A DNA stretch of 64,000 nt from Pseudomonas vanderleydeniana (GTDB lineage: Bacteria; Pseudomonadota; Gammaproteobacteria; Pseudomonadales; Pseudomonadaceae). Position 1 is the stretch's first letter, and each line of letters begins with the position of its first letter. The notes beneath the pieces are model-generated. The model saw nothing but the letters and a program-made list of their open reading frames with translations. It had not been told where the DNA came from and did no database searches. The translations under genes and the position numbers were made by a program. The stretch covers positions 6,694,501 through 6,758,500 of the forward strand of contig NZ_CP077093.1 of NCBI RefSeq assembly GCF_014268755.2. Direction: 5' to 3'. This document shows, piece after piece, positions 26,246 to 34,949 of this stretch.

Positions 26246-26647
26246 ATGAAATCGATTTTCCTGGCCTTGGCCCTTGTCAGCGTGGGTGTGCATGCGGCGG
26301 AAGACGCCGACAACTCGCCGTGCGATGCCGTTGCGGACGACCAGCAGACCCTGGAATGCGCCACCTACAACAAGAACACCGCCGATCAGCTGCTCAAGGA
26401 CAATTTCCAGTCCCTGCTGGACCGGGTGACGTCGCAATACGCGAGCAAGAAAGCCGAGCAGACCGACATCACCGCCCGTCTGCAAAAGGCACAACAGCTC
26501 TGGACCCAGTCGCGCGACGCCGACTGCGCCATCGCGCCGCTGCCGGCCAAGATCGGCAGCAAGCAATACAACATCGACCTGAACGACTGCCTGGCGAGCA
26601 AGAGCGACGAACGGTCGGAATTCCTCGAATCGCTGCTGCAGGAATGA
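26246..26647 (+). CDS. LprI-family (DUF1311) secreted protein
   Basis: A 133-aa protein. The signal peptide MKSIFLALALVSVGVHA is cut before AEDADNS. The mature part has four Cys (SPCD, LECA, DADCA, NDCLA) in the spacing of the LprI/DUF1311 family, with repeated charged helices (ITARLQKAQQLWTQSRDADC). Family members include a lysozyme inhibitor, and the periplasm is the likely site. ATG 26246 has AGGA upstream. The gene is divergent from the dgc operon and appears monocistronic. Confidence 0.75.
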   Translation: MKSIFLALALVSVGVHAAEDADNSPCDAVADDQQTLECATYNKNTADQLLKDNFQSLLDRVTSQYASKKAEQTDITARLQKAQQLWTQSRDADCAIAPLPAKIGSKQYNIDLNDCLASKSDERSEFLESLLQE

Positions 26648-26804
26648 CGCTCACGGGCATCGACAGGTCGGTGCCCGGCCCGGGCTGGCCGTTTGCGGCC
26701 CGCGGCTTGACAAGCCTCGCGACGAAACTTAACTGATAGGCAACCACTCCCGCCCTGAACCGGCTGTACAGGCGAGTCGACCACGATAATCAGAGGATTT
26801 TCGT

Positions 26805-27581
26805 ATGCGCTCACTCTCAGCCATTCCGCTGTATGCCCTGCTCATTTTCATCGCCATCGTGCTGTTCATCGAAGTCGGCCGGCGGGTCGGTGCCCGTCAT
26901 CTGGCCGCCGATCCGGACGGTGCACGCACCGGTGTCGGCGCCATCGAAGGCGCGGTGTTCGGCCTGCTGGCACTGCTGATCGCCTTCACCTTCTCCGGCG
27001 CAGCCACGCGCATGGACACCCGGCGTACGCTGATCGTCGAGGAAACCAACGCCATGGGCACCGCCTGGCTACGCCTGGACCTGCTGCCGCCGGCCAGCCA
27101 ACCGGCGTTGCGCCAGGCCTTTCGCGACTACCTGGACGCGCGCATCGCCTACTACCGCGATCTGACCGACATCGACCTGGCCAGCCGCGAAAGCGCCCGG
27201 GCCAATGCCCTGCAACAGGATATCTGGAGACAGGCGATCGCCGGCCTGCAGCAGATGCCGACCCCCACCCTGGGCGTCAGTCTGCTACAGGCACTGAACG
27301 AGATGATCGACATCACCACCACCCGCAACGTGGCCCTGGAAACCCACCCGCCACTGATCATCTACCTGATGCTGATCGCCCTGACCCAGGTCAGCGCGCT
27401 GTTCATCGGCTACGGCATGGCCGGTACCGCCCGGCACAGTTGGCTGCACATCTTCGGCTATGCGCTGGTGATGGTCTGCGTGCTCTACGTGATTCTCGAC
27501 TTCGAGTTCCCCCGATTGGGTATCATCCGGGTCGACGATTTCGACAAGATCATGCTGGACTTGCGTAAAAGCATGCATTGA
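26805..27581 (+). CDS. DUF4239 (bestrophin-like) inner membrane protein
   Basis: A 258-aa protein with membrane segments at ~7-25, ~45-65, ~185-205 and ~215-235. In between is a soluble helical region (AWLRLDLLPPASQPALRQAFRDYLDARIAYYRD). The GAIEGAVFGLLALLIAFTFSGAATRMDTRR stretch is typical of DUF4239. The transported or bound ligand is unknown. The gene is preceded by AGAGG and a 157-bp spacer from the lprI-like gene. Confidence 0.75.
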   Translation: MRSLSAIPLYALLIFIAIVLFIEVGRRVGARHLAADPDGARTGVGAIEGAVFGLLALLIAFTFSGAATRMDTRRTLIVEETNAMGTAWLRLDLLPPASQPALRQAFRDYLDARIAYYRDLTDIDLASRESARANALQQDIWRQAIAGLQQMPTPTLGVSLLQALNEMIDITTTRNVALETHPPLIIYLMLIALTQVSALFIGYGMAGTARHSWLHIFGYALVMVCVLYVILDFEFPRLGIIRVDDFDKIMLDLRKSMH

Positions 27582-27632
27582 CCGGCCCACCCGGGAGGCA
27601 ACATCGGGAAAAGCTTATCGGGTTATTGCCGG

Positions 27633-27684
27633 GAGAAAATATAAGTAAATATTCGCTTTTCTTATAAAAAGACTTATATTTCTC
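27633..27684. promoter_or_regulatory. AT-rich inverted repeat upstream of the toxin-antitoxin genes
   Basis: GAGAAAATATAAGT (27633-27646) is matched by ACTTATATTTCTC (27672-27684) in inverted orientation, apart from one extra A. Further ATAAG/CTTAT pieces lie in the loop. The block ends one base before the toxin ATG. It is far more AT-rich than its surroundings and is a plausible autoregulatory operator bound by the Xre-type antitoxin. Confidence 0.6.
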
Positions 27685-27685
27685 C

Positions 27686-27940
27686 ATGAACACGATTTTC
27701 TGGACACGCAAGGCGGTCAAGCAACTGCTGAAAATCCACATCCAGCATCAGATCCACATTCGCGATGCGGTGACGATGCTCAGCAACATGCCTGACGTGG
27801 GCGACGTGAAGAAACTGACTCATCACGGCTATGGGTACCGAATGCGGGTCGGCCAGTACCGGGTTCTGTTCGACTGGGAAGGCACCTTGAAAATCGTCAG
27901 CGTACAAGAGGTAAAAAAGCGTGATGAACGTACCTACTGA
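27686..27940 (+). CDS. RelE/HigB-like mRNA interferase toxin
   Basis: An 84-aa basic protein of the RelE/ParE fold. It carries the family's C-terminal GYRMRVGQYRVLFDWEGTLKIVSVQEVKKR block, with conserved Arg residues after the central strands. It would cleave mRNA on the ribosome until neutralised by the antitoxin encoded immediately downstream, in the toxin-first order of higBA. No Shine-Dalgarno precedes ATG 27686; the bases before it belong to the inverted repeat. The 17-bp overlap with the antitoxin gene indicates coupling. Confidence 0.8.
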   Translation: MNTIFWTRKAVKQLLKIHIQHQIHIRDAVTMLSNMPDVGDVKKLTHHGYGYRMRVGQYRVLFDWEGTLKIVSVQEVKKRDERTY

Positions 27941-28247
27941 CGTCCAGATCATCAATGACGCCAACGGACAACCTGCCTTCGTGGTGATCCCCTATGCCAG
28001 TTACGTCGCACAGCAGGCCGAACCGGACCTGATTCCCCATGAAGTGGTCAGTCGTATCGTCGACGGTGCCACCCCGATTCGAGCCTGGCGCGAATACCTG
28101 GACCTGACCCAGGATGAAGTGGCCAGGCGCATGGGTATCTCACAACCGGCTTATGCCCAGCAGGAAGCCGTGGCCAAGCCGCGCAAGGCGACCCGTGAAA
28201 AGATTGCCGTGGCATTTGGCATCAGGGCTGATCAGTTGGAACTGTAA
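27924..28247 (+). CDS. Xre-family antitoxin with C-terminal HTH
   Basis: A 107-aa protein from ATG 27924; a GTG directly before it is the alternative. The N-terminal half (DVQIINDANGQPAFVVIPYASYVAQ) looks like a Phd/prevent-host-death-type dimerisation segment. The C-terminal half is an HTH (EYLDLTQDEVARRMGISQPAYAQQE). This combination neutralises RelE-type toxins and represses the operon. The gene overlaps the toxin gene. Confidence 0.8.
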   Translation: MNVPTDVQIINDANGQPAFVVIPYASYVAQQAEPDLIPHEVVSRIVDGATPIRAWREYLDLTQDEVARRMGISQPAYAQQEAVAKPRKATREKIAVAFGIRADQLEL

Positions 28248-28280
28248 ACACCGCCAGGCCAAATCCCCCAAAGGACTCAC

Positions 28281-28697
28281 ATGACTATCTGCGGTATCGA
28301 AATCAAGGGCAGCGAAGCCATCTTCGCCCTCGCCACCCTGCGGGATGCAACGCCGGCACACCTGGCTGTCGCCATCAAGAAGATCGCCCTGGACGATGAT
28401 GACGAAGCAGGCAACGTCAAGGCCTTCGCCAGCCAGTTGCGAGCGTTCGTCGAGGCCAATGGCATCACTCGCATCGCCATCAAGAAACGCAGCAAGAAAG
28501 GCGAATTCGCCGGCGGGCCGACCACCTTCAAGATCGAGGGCATCGTGCAACTGCTCGACAACTGCGAAGTGACGCTGCTGTCCCCGCAGACCCTCAACGC
28601 CCAGCACAAGAAGCACGGTTTCGAGCTGCCGGACACGCTGAACAAGTATCAGCACGAGGCCTACAAGACGGCCTGCGCGGCGCTGCTGAAGAAGTAA
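28281..28697 (+). CDS. DUF3010 family protein
   Basis: A 138-aa soluble protein beginning MTICGIEIKGSEAIFAL, matching the DUF3010 family as I remember it. It is Lys-rich in the middle (IKKRSKKGEFAGGPTTFKIEG) and resembles a small RNase-H-like fold in which the first strand carries a Glu. The function is unknown. It has a good AAAGGA upstream and lies 33 bp after the antitoxin gene, but is probably not functionally linked to it. Confidence 0.7.
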   Translation: MTICGIEIKGSEAIFALATLRDATPAHLAVAIKKIALDDDDEAGNVKAFASQLRAFVEANGITRIAIKKRSKKGEFAGGPTTFKIEGIVQLLDNCEVTLLSPQTLNAQHKKHGFELPDTLNKYQHEAYKTACAALLKK

Positions 28698-28716
28698 CGC
28701 CTGCGCCGCGGTGTTT

Positions 28717-28858
28717 TGTGGGAGCAGGATTCATCCGCGAAGCCTTTGGCGATAGCAAGGGCGCGTTCGCGGATAAATCCGGCTCCCACAGTGCCGGCGT
28801 CGTTCGCAGGATTCATGCACGGTGCGAACACTTGTGGGAGCCGGATTCATCCGCGAAT
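28717..28858. repeat. cluster of GGATTCATCCGCGAA-type repeats
   Basis: Three copies of a second repeat family (TGTGGGAGCCGGATTCATCC..): 28717-28745 forward, ~28769-28801 inverted and 28832-28858 forward. They lie in the gap between the DUF3010 gene and the converging cdhR gene. The same family recurs at ~37770, ~37994 and 49789-49862. Nothing else is seen from 28698 to 28903. Confidence 0.8.
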
Positions 28859-28903
28859 GGGCCTTAAGCCCTGCACAGCCCCTGGAACTCCCACAGGATA
28901 CCG

Positions 28904-29848
28904 CTACGCCTTGAGCACCCGCCGGTCCTCGCGCGGACAGCGGGCAAACCGGGCCCGGTAGCTGCGGGTGAAGTACGACGGCGACTCGAAGCCGCTGGCG
29001 ATGCTCACCTCCAGCACGCTCATGTCGGTCTGGTGCAGCAACTGCCGGGCCTTCTCCAGGCGCAGACCCAGGTAGAAATTGCTCGGCGTGTCCTTGAGGT
29101 AGAGGCGGAACAGCCGCTCCAGCTGGCGCCGGGTGACCTTGATCGACTGCGCCAGCTCCAGCGTGCTCAACGGCGGCTCCATGTGCTGCTCCATCTCCCC
29201 GACCACCTGCACCAGCTTCTTGTTGCTGATGCCGTAGCGCGTGGCGATCTGCATCCGCTGGTGGTCCTTGCGCGGGCGAATGCGCCCGAGCACGAACTGC
29301 TCCGATACCTGGATCGCCAGCTCCGGACCATGGGCCTGGCCGATCAGGTCGAGCATCATGTCGATCGACGCCGTGCCACCGGCGCAGGTGATGCGCCGAC
29401 GGTCGATCTCGAACAGTTCCTGGGTCACTTCCAACTGCGGATAGGACTCCTTGAACGCTTCCAGCGCCTCCCAGTGCAACGTCACCCGGTGACCTTCGAG
29501 CAGGCCAGCTTCGGCCAGCACCACGCTGCCGGTGTCGATCCCCCCAAGCGTGACGCCTTCGCCGTCCAGGCGGCGCAACCAGTGCTCCAGTGCCGGAGTG
29601 ACGAATTTCAATGGTTCGAAGCCGGCGACCACCAGCAAGGTCGCGCCCTTCTTCAAGGGCTCCAGCGCCGCGTCAGCGTTGACCGACATGCCATTGCTCG
29701 CCAGCACCGCCCCGCCATCGGCACTCAGCACATGCCAGCGATACAGCTCGCCACGGAAGCGATTGGCCACCCGCAGCGGCTCGATCGCCGAGATGAAGCC
29801 CATCGCCGAGAAACCCGGCATCAACAAGAAGTAGAGATCCTGGGACAT
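28904..29848 (-). CDS. cdhR: carnitine catabolism transcriptional activator CdhR (AraC/GATase1 type)
   Basis: A 314-aa protein. The N-terminal DJ-1/PfpI-like (GATase1) sensor domain (~1-190) is followed by an AraC-type double HTH (~220-310: TLELAQSIKVTRRQLERLFRLYL and SVLEVSIASGFESPSYFTRSYRARF). It corresponds to PA5389, which activates caiX-cdhCAB in response to carnitine. It is divergent from caiX across a 194-bp region that holds a 21-bp-spaced direct repeat. Start ATG 29848 is preferred over TTG 29863, though neither has a strong Shine-Dalgarno. Confidence 0.9.
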   Translation of the reverse strand: MSQDLYFLLMPGFSAMGFISAIEPLRVANRFRGELYRWHVLSADGGAVLASNGMSVNADAALEPLKKGATLLVVAGFEPLKFVTPALEHWLRRLDGEGVTLGGIDTGSVVLAEAGLLEGHRVTLHWEALEAFKESYPQLEVTQELFEIDRRRITCAGGTASIDMMLDLIGQAHGPELAIQVSEQFVLGRIRPRKDHQRMQIATRYGISNKKLVQVVGEMEQHMEPPLSTLELAQSIKVTRRQLERLFRLYLKDTPSNFYLGLRLEKARQLLHQTDMSVLEVSIASGFESPSYFTRSYRARFARCPREDRRVLKA

Positions 29849-29917
29849 GGAGCGCACTCGCAAGACGGGTAGCGTTGTCGCTGTGATACGCCAGTTCGGG
29901 ATTGGCTACAAGGGGGT

Positions 29918-29953
29918 GGGTCGCCGCAGTGCAAGAGTCGGTCGCCGTAGTGC
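29918..29953 (+). promoter_or_regulatory. candidate CdhR operator (21-bp-spaced direct repeat)
   Basis: GGTCGCCGCAGTGC (29919-29932) and GGTCGCCGTAGTGC (29940-29953) differ at one base and start exactly 21 bp apart, two helical turns. This is the usual layout of an AraC-family activator site. The repeat lies ~90 bp upstream of caiX in the cdhR-caiX divergent region. Assignment to CdhR is by location. Confidence 0.7.
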
Positions 29954-30042
29954 GTTTTCAGATAAGCCAGGCTGCGTAACTTGAGCATCACCGGCGCACC
30001 AGACACCGGAACCGACAATAACGACCTGCCGAGGAAACCCGC

Positions 30043-30987
30043 ATGAAACGACTGATCAGCCGCTGTGCACTCGCACTCTCCGGCGCCGCGTTCCTGAGCA
30101 CCAGCGTGATGGCCGCCGACCAGGCCTCCTGTCAGAACGTCCGCCTCGGCGTGGTCAACTGGACCGACGTGATCGCCACCAGCGCCATGAGCCAGGTGTT
30201 GCTCGAAGGCCTCGGCTACCAGGTCAAGCAGACCAGCGCCTCCCAGCAGATCATCTTCGCCGGCATCCGCGACCAGCGCCTGGACCTGTTCCTCGGCTAC
30301 TGGAACCCGCTGATGACCCAGACCATCACCCCGTTCGTCGACGCCAGGCAAGTCAAGGTCCTGGCAGAGCCAAGCCTCAGGGACGCCCGCGCGACCCTGG
30401 CCGTGCCCACCTACCTGGCCGACAAGGGCCTGAAGAGCTTCGCCGACATCGCCAGGTTCGAGAAGGAGTTGGGCGGCAAGATCTATGGCATCGAACCCGG
30501 CTCGGGCGCCAATACCCAGATCAAGGCGATGATCGCCAAGAACCAGTTCGGCCTTGGCAAGTTCCAGCTGGTGGAGTCCAGCGAAGCCGGCATGCTCGCT
30601 GCCGTCGACCGCGCCGTGCGCCGCAAGGAGGCGGTGGTGTTCTTTGGCTGGGCACCGCACCCGATGAACGTCAACGTGCAGATGACCTATCTCACCGGCA
30701 GCGAGGACGCCCTTGGCCCGAATGAAGGCATGGCGACGGTGTGGACCGTGACCTCGCCCACCTATGCCGAGCAATGCCCGAACATCAACCGGCTGCTGAC
30801 CAACCTGACGTTCAGTGCCGCGGACGAGAGCCGGATGATGCAGCCGCTGCTCGACCACAAGGACGCCCTCGAATCGGCCCGCCAGTGGCTCAAGGATCAC
30901 CCGCAGGACAAGGCCCGCTGGCTGCAGGGGGTGACCACTTTCGATGGCCGTCCGGCCGCCGAGAACCTGCAACTGACCAGCCAGTAA
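30043..30987 (+). CDS. caiX: carnitine ABC transporter substrate-binding protein CaiX
   Basis: A 314-aa periplasmic protein. The signal peptide (~1-24, ending VMAAD) is followed by an OpuAC-type binding domain with VVNWTDVIATS, the LFLGYWNPLMT loop and the FFGWAPHPMN segment, whose Trp residues form an aromatic cage for quaternary ammonium groups. No permease or ATPase gene is adjacent. In P. aeruginosa CaiX (PA5388) delivers carnitine to the CbcWV core, encoded here at 40872-42892. It heads the carnitine operon under CdhR. Confidence 0.9.
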   Translation: MKRLISRCALALSGAAFLSTSVMAADQASCQNVRLGVVNWTDVIATSAMSQVLLEGLGYQVKQTSASQQIIFAGIRDQRLDLFLGYWNPLMTQTITPFVDARQVKVLAEPSLRDARATLAVPTYLADKGLKSFADIARFEKELGGKIYGIEPGSGANTQIKAMIAKNQFGLGKFQLVESSEAGMLAAVDRAVRRKEAVVFFGWAPHPMNVNVQMTYLTGSEDALGPNEGMATVWTVTSPTYAEQCPNINRLLTNLTFSAADESRMMQPLLDHKDALESARQWLKDHPQDKARWLQGVTTFDGRPAAENLQLTSQ

Positions 30988-31059
30988 CCCAACGCCCCCT
31001 ATCTACCGCAGCCCCACTGGCTGCGGTGTGAACCACCACGCCTGTAAGGAACCCGCACC

Positions 31060-31947
31060 ATGAACCACGACGTCATCATCACCTGCGCACTCACCGGTGC
31101 TGGCGACACCACCGCCAAGAGCCCGCACGTCCCGGTCACGCCCAAGCAGATCGCCGCTGCCGCCGTCGAGGCGGCCAAGGCCGGTGCCACGGTGGTGCAC
31201 TGCCACGTGCGCAATCCCGAGACCGGCAAGTTCAGCCGCGACGTGGCGCTGTACCGCGAAGTGATGGAGCGCATCCGCGAGGCGGACGTCGATATCATCG
31301 TCAACCTCACCGCCGGCATGGGCGGCGACCTGGAAATCGGTGCCGGCGAGAACCCCATGGAGTTCGGCCCCAACACCGACCTGGTCGGCCCGCTGACCCG
31401 CCTGGCGCACGTCGAGGCACTGTTGCCGGAAATCTGCACCCTGGACTGCGGCACCCTCAACTTCGGCGACGGCGACACCATCTACGTCTCCACCCCGGCG
31501 CAACTGCGCGCTGGCGCCAAGCGCATCCAGGAACTGGGTGTGAAGGCCGAGCTGGAGATTTTCGACACCGGCCACCTCTGGTTCGCCAAGCAGATGATGA
31601 AGGAAGGCCTGCTGGACAACCCGCTGTTCCAGCTGTGCCTGGGCATCCCCTGGGGCGCCCCGGCCGACACCACGACCATGAAGGCCATGGTCGACAACCT
31701 GCCGCCGGACGTGGTCTGGGCCGGCTTCGGTATCGGCCGCATGCAGATGCCGATGGCGGCGCAAGCGGTGCTGCTCGGTGGCAACGTGCGGGTCGGCCTG
31801 GAAGACAACCTGTGGCTGGACAAGGGCGTACTGGCGACCAACGGCCAGTTGGTCGAACGCGCCACGGAAATCCTCAGCCGCCTCGGCGCCCGCGTCCTGA
31901 CCCCGGCCGAGGGCCGGGCGAAGATGGGCCTGACCCGGCGCGGCTGA
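31060..31947 (+). CDS. cdhC: 3-dehydrocarnitine:acetyl-CoA trimethylamine transferase CdhC (BKACE family)
   Basis: A 295-aa TIM-barrel enzyme of the beta-keto acid cleavage family. Visible are [13 protein letters not shown] at the N-terminus, the metal-binding [10 protein letters not shown] segment and the C-terminal [11 protein letters not shown]. In carnitine breakdown it converts 3-dehydrocarnitine and acetyl-CoA to betainyl-CoA and acetoacetate. It corresponds to PA5387. It follows caiX by 72 bp and is preceded by TAAGGA. Confidence 0.9.
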   Translation: MNHDVIITCALTGAGDTTAKSPHVPVTPKQIAAAAVEAAKAGATVVHCHVRNPETGKFSRDVALYREVMERIREADVDIIVNLTAGMGGDLEIGAGENPMEFGPNTDLVGPLTRLAHVEALLPEICTLDCGTLNFGDGDTIYVSTPAQLRAGAKRIQELGVKAELEIFDTGHLWFAKQMMKEGLLDNPLFQLCLGIPWGAPADTTTMKAMVDNLPPDVVWAGFGIGRMQMPMAAQAVLLGGNVRVGLEDNLWLDKGVLATNGQLVERATEILSRLGARVLTPAEGRAKMGLTRRG

Positions 31948-31975
31948 TACACCGGACTTGAAACCTCAACCGCAG

Positions 31976-32073
31976 TTGTGGGAGCCGGCTTGCTGGCGAT
32001 AGCCCTTTCACTGGCGCAGCAAACGCCTGGGAATGGCCGCCTTCGGCGGATCACCAGCAAGCCGGCTCCTACA
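31976..32073. repeat. GGAGCCGGCTTGCTGGCGAT-type inverted pair inside the cdh operon
   Basis: Inverted arms (~31976-32001 and 32051-32073) fill almost the whole cdhC-cdhA gap. The family is also found at ~34950-35175. In RNA this would be a strong stem between two genes of one operon. Confidence 0.8.
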
Positions 32074-32101
32074 GGTTCACGTACATACTCAGGACATTGC
32101 C

Positions 32102-33067
32102 ATGAGCTTTATCACCGAAATCAAAACCTTCGCTGCCCTCGGCAGCGGTGTCATCGGCAGCGGCTGGGTCGCCCGTGCCCTCGCCCACGGCCTCGACGTG
32201 ATCGCCTGGGACCCGGCCCCCGGTGCCGAGGCGGCCCTGCGCAAGCGCATCGCCAACGCCTGGGGCGCCCTGGAGAAACAGGGCCTGGCTCCCGGCGCTT
32301 CACAGGACCGGCTGCGCTTCGTCGCGACCATCGAGGAGTGCGTGAAAGACGCCGACTTCATCCAGGAAAGCGCCCCGGAGCGCCTGGAGCTGAAACTGGA
32401 ACTGCACGCCAGGATCAGCGCCGCCGCCAAGCCCAATGCCCTGATCGGTTCCAGCACCTCGGGCCTGCTGCCCAGTGAGTTCTACGAAGGCGCCACCCAC
32501 CCGGAGCGCTGCGTGGTCGGCCACCCGTTCAACCCGGTATACCTGCTGCCGCTGGTGGAAGTGGTCGGCGGCAAGCAGACCGCCCCGGAGGCCGTGCAGG
32601 CAGCGATCGGGGTCTATGAATCGCTCGGCATGCGCCCACTGCACGTGCGCAAGGAAGTGCCCGGCTTCATCGCCGACCGCCTGCTCGAAGCGCTGTGGCG
32701 CGAGGCGCTGCACCTGGTCAACGATGGCGTCGCCAGCACCGGCGAAATCGACGATGCGATCCGCTTTGGTGCCGGATTGCGCTGGTCGTTCATGGGTACC
32801 TTCCTGACCTACACCCTGGCCGGTGGCGATGCCGGCATGCGCCACTTCATGGCCCAGTTCGGCCCGGCGCTGCAACTGCCATGGACCTACCTGCCGGCGC
32901 CGGAGCTGACCGACCAGCTGATCGACGATGTGGTCGAGGGCACCCGCGAACAACTGGGCAAGCACAGCATTTCGGCGCTGGAGCGCTATCGTGATGACTG
33001 CCTGCTGGCGGTGCTGGAGGCGGTGAAGAACACCAAGGCCAAGCACGGCATGAGTTTCAGCGAGTAG
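32102..33067 (+). CDS. cdhA: L-carnitine dehydrogenase CdhA
   Basis: A 321-aa protein of the 3-hydroxyacyl-CoA dehydrogenase fold. The N-terminal NAD-binding motif is [10 protein letters not shown], followed by AWDPAPGAE. The substrate region has [11 protein letters not shown], the [18 protein letters not shown] block and the [22 protein letters not shown] segment. It oxidises L-carnitine to 3-dehydrocarnitine with NAD+. The length equals what I recall for P. aeruginosa CdhA (PA5386). ATG 32102 is used since the upstream in-frame codons lie in the repeat. Confidence 0.93.
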   Translation: MSFITEIKTFAALGSGVIGSGWVARALAHGLDVIAWDPAPGAEAALRKRIANAWGALEKQGLAPGASQDRLRFVATIEECVKDADFIQESAPERLELKLELHARISAAAKPNALIGSSTSGLLPSEFYEGATHPERCVVGHPFNPVYLLPLVEVVGGKQTAPEAVQAAIGVYESLGMRPLHVRKEVPGFIADRLLEALWREALHLVNDGVASTGEIDDAIRFGAGLRWSFMGTFLTYTLAGGDAGMRHFMAQFGPALQLPWTYLPAPELTDQLIDDVVEGTREQLGKHSISALERYRDDCLLAVLEAVKNTKAKHGMSFSE

Positions 33068-33105
33068 AGAACCGACTGCCCTGTCAGCAATGAACCCACC
33101 ACCCT

Positions 33106-33235
33106 GTGGCGAGCGGGCTTGCCCGCGCTGGACTGCGCAGCAGTCCCAACACCGGAGAATGCGTCCTTTCAGGGGGTACGTGTTTCCCGGGTCACGGCCG
33201 CTGTGCGGCCGAGCGCGGGCAAGCCCGCTCGCCAC
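33106..33235. repeat. REP pair between cdhA and cdhB
   Basis: Inverted 22-bp arms at 33106-33127 and 33214-33235 with the GTGGCGAGCGGGCTTGCCC core. They occupy the 205-bp gap inside the carnitine operon. Nothing else is seen there. Confidence 0.85.
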
Positions 33236-33272
33236 AGGTCTCATCAGCCCCAAGCCTTCGTAGAGCCTGCAC

Positions 33273-33749
33273 ATGCCCCACCTCACCACCTACACCACCA
33301 CCGTCATCCCCGACTGGGTCGACTACAACGGCCACCTGCGCGATGCCTTCTACCTGCTGATCTTCAGCTACGCGACCGATGCGCTGATGGACCGCCTGGG
33401 CCTGGACAGCGACAACCGCGAAGCCACCGGCAGTTCGCTGTTCACCCTGGAACTGCACCTGAACTACCTGCACGAGGTGAAGCTCGGCGCCCAGGTCGAG
33501 GTGCACACGCAAATCCTCGCCCATGACGCCAAGCGCCTGCACCTCTACCACAGCCTGCACCTGGTGGGCGGCGACAAGGAACTGGCCGGCAACGAGCAGA
33601 TGCTGCTCCACGTCGACCTCGCCGGCCCGCGCTCGGCACCGTTCAGCACCGCAGTGCTGGAGCGCCTGCAGGCCCTGCTCGAGGAACAGGCCGAGCTGCC
33701 GCTGCCCGAGTACATCGGCCGGGTGATCGGGCTGCCAGGCAAGAAGTAA
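33273..33749 (+). CDS. cdhB: betainyl-CoA thioesterase CdhB (hotdog fold)
   Basis: A 158-aa 4-hydroxybenzoyl-CoA-thioesterase-like protein. It has the WVDYNGHLRDAFYLLIFSYATDALM active-site strand-helix (Asp in VDYNGH) and HLNYLHEVKLGAQVEVHTQI. It releases glycine betaine from betainyl-CoA, the last dedicated step of carnitine degradation. It corresponds to PA5385. The dioxygenase gene follows 24 bp downstream. Confidence 0.88.
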   Translation: MPHLTTYTTTVIPDWVDYNGHLRDAFYLLIFSYATDALMDRLGLDSDNREATGSSLFTLELHLNYLHEVKLGAQVEVHTQILAHDAKRLHLYHSLHLVGGDKELAGNEQMLLHVDLAGPRSAPFSTAVLERLQALLEEQAELPLPEYIGRVIGLPGKK

Positions 33750-33773
33750 CCCCACAACGACAAGGAGCTCACC

Positions 33774-34937
33774 GTGAACACCGCCGCCGCTTTTGCCGAC
33801 TACCGCAGTTATCCACTGATCAGTGCCCTGACCGCCGTGCAACCGCTGGCGGACCAGGTCCGGGTGAGCTGGGCCGATGGCCGGGTCAGCCCCTTCCACC
33901 ACCCCTGGCTGCGCGACAACTGCCCGTGCGCGCAGTGTGTCTATACGGTGACCCGCGAGCAGGTACTGGAGATCGTCGATGTGCCCGAGGATCTGGTACC
34001 GGCCGCGGTGCACATCGACGCCAGCGGCTGCCTGTGCATCGACTGGCAGGACGGCCACGCCAGCCGCTTCGACCCGGGCTGGCTGCGTGCCCATGCCTAT
34101 GACGACGCCTCGCGGGCCGAACGCCAGGCCGGCAAGCCGAAAAGCCGGCTGTGGGACAATCGACTGGAACTGCCGGTGTTCGACTACGCCGAGCTCAAGA
34201 GCGACCCGCAGGTGCTGCTGCAATGGTTGCTGGCCCTGCGCGACACCGGCCTGACCCAGGTCCGTGGCGTGCCCACCGAGCCCGGTACGCTGGCGGAGGT
34301 GGCGAAACTGATCTCGTTCATCCGCCAGACCAACTTCGGCGTGCTGTTCAACGTGCAGTCCAAGGCCGACGCCGACAGCAACGCCTACACCGCCTTCAAC
34401 CTGCCCCTGCACAGCGACCTGCCGACCCGCGAGCTGCAACCGGGGCTGCAGTTCCTGCACTGCCTGGTCAATGATGCCGAAGGCGGCGAGAGCATCTTCG
34501 TCGACGGTTTTGCCATTGCCGATGCCCTGCGCCAGGAAGACCCGGCGGCGTTCCGGGCGCTGTGCGAGATCCCCGTCGAGTTTCGCAACAAGGACCGCCA
34601 CAGCGACTACCGCTGTCTGGCTCCGGTGATCGCCCTGGACAGCCTCGGCCAGGTCAGCGAAGTGCGCATGGCGAACTTCCTGCGCGGGCCGTTCGACGCC
34701 TCGGTGGCGCAGATGCCGGTGCTGTACGGCGCCTACCGGCGCTTCATCGCCATGACCCGCGAAGCGCGTTTTCGCCTGGTGCGGCGGCTCGAGCCGGGCC
34801 AGCTGTGGTGCTTCGACAACCGTCGCACGCTGCACGCGCGCAACGCCTTCGACCCGGCCAGCGGAGCGCGACATTTCCAGGGTTGCTACATCGATCGCGA
34901 TGAATTGCTGTCGCGAATCCTGGTGTTGCAGCGTTAG
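33774..34937 (+). CDS. gamma-butyrobetaine dioxygenase (BBOX-like, TauD/TfdA family)
   Basis: A 387-aa protein with GTG start 33774 and AAGGAG 8 nt upstream. An N-terminal zinc-binding DUF971-like domain (HHPWLRDNCPCAQC, residues ~43-56) is followed by the 2-oxoglutarate/Fe(II) dioxygenase jelly roll. The facial triad is His213 and Asp215 (HSD) with His354 (TLHARNAF), and the 2OG-binding Arg is likely in GARHFQG. It would hydroxylate gamma-butyrobetaine to L-carnitine, feeding CdhA. Adjacency to cdhB on the same strand supports this role. Confidence 0.88.
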   Translation: MNTAAAFADYRSYPLISALTAVQPLADQVRVSWADGRVSPFHHPWLRDNCPCAQCVYTVTREQVLEIVDVPEDLVPAAVHIDASGCLCIDWQDGHASRFDPGWLRAHAYDDASRAERQAGKPKSRLWDNRLELPVFDYAELKSDPQVLLQWLLALRDTGLTQVRGVPTEPGTLAEVAKLISFIRQTNFGVLFNVQSKADADSNAYTAFNLPLHSDLPTRELQPGLQFLHCLVNDAEGGESIFVDGFAIADALRQEDPAAFRALCEIPVEFRNKDRHSDYRCLAPVIALDSLGQVSEVRMANFLRGPFDASVAQMPVLYGAYRRFIAMTREARFRLVRRLEPGQLWCFDNRRTLHARNAFDPASGARHFQGCYIDRDELLSRILVLQR

Positions 34938-34949
34938 ATCGGCGGTGCG

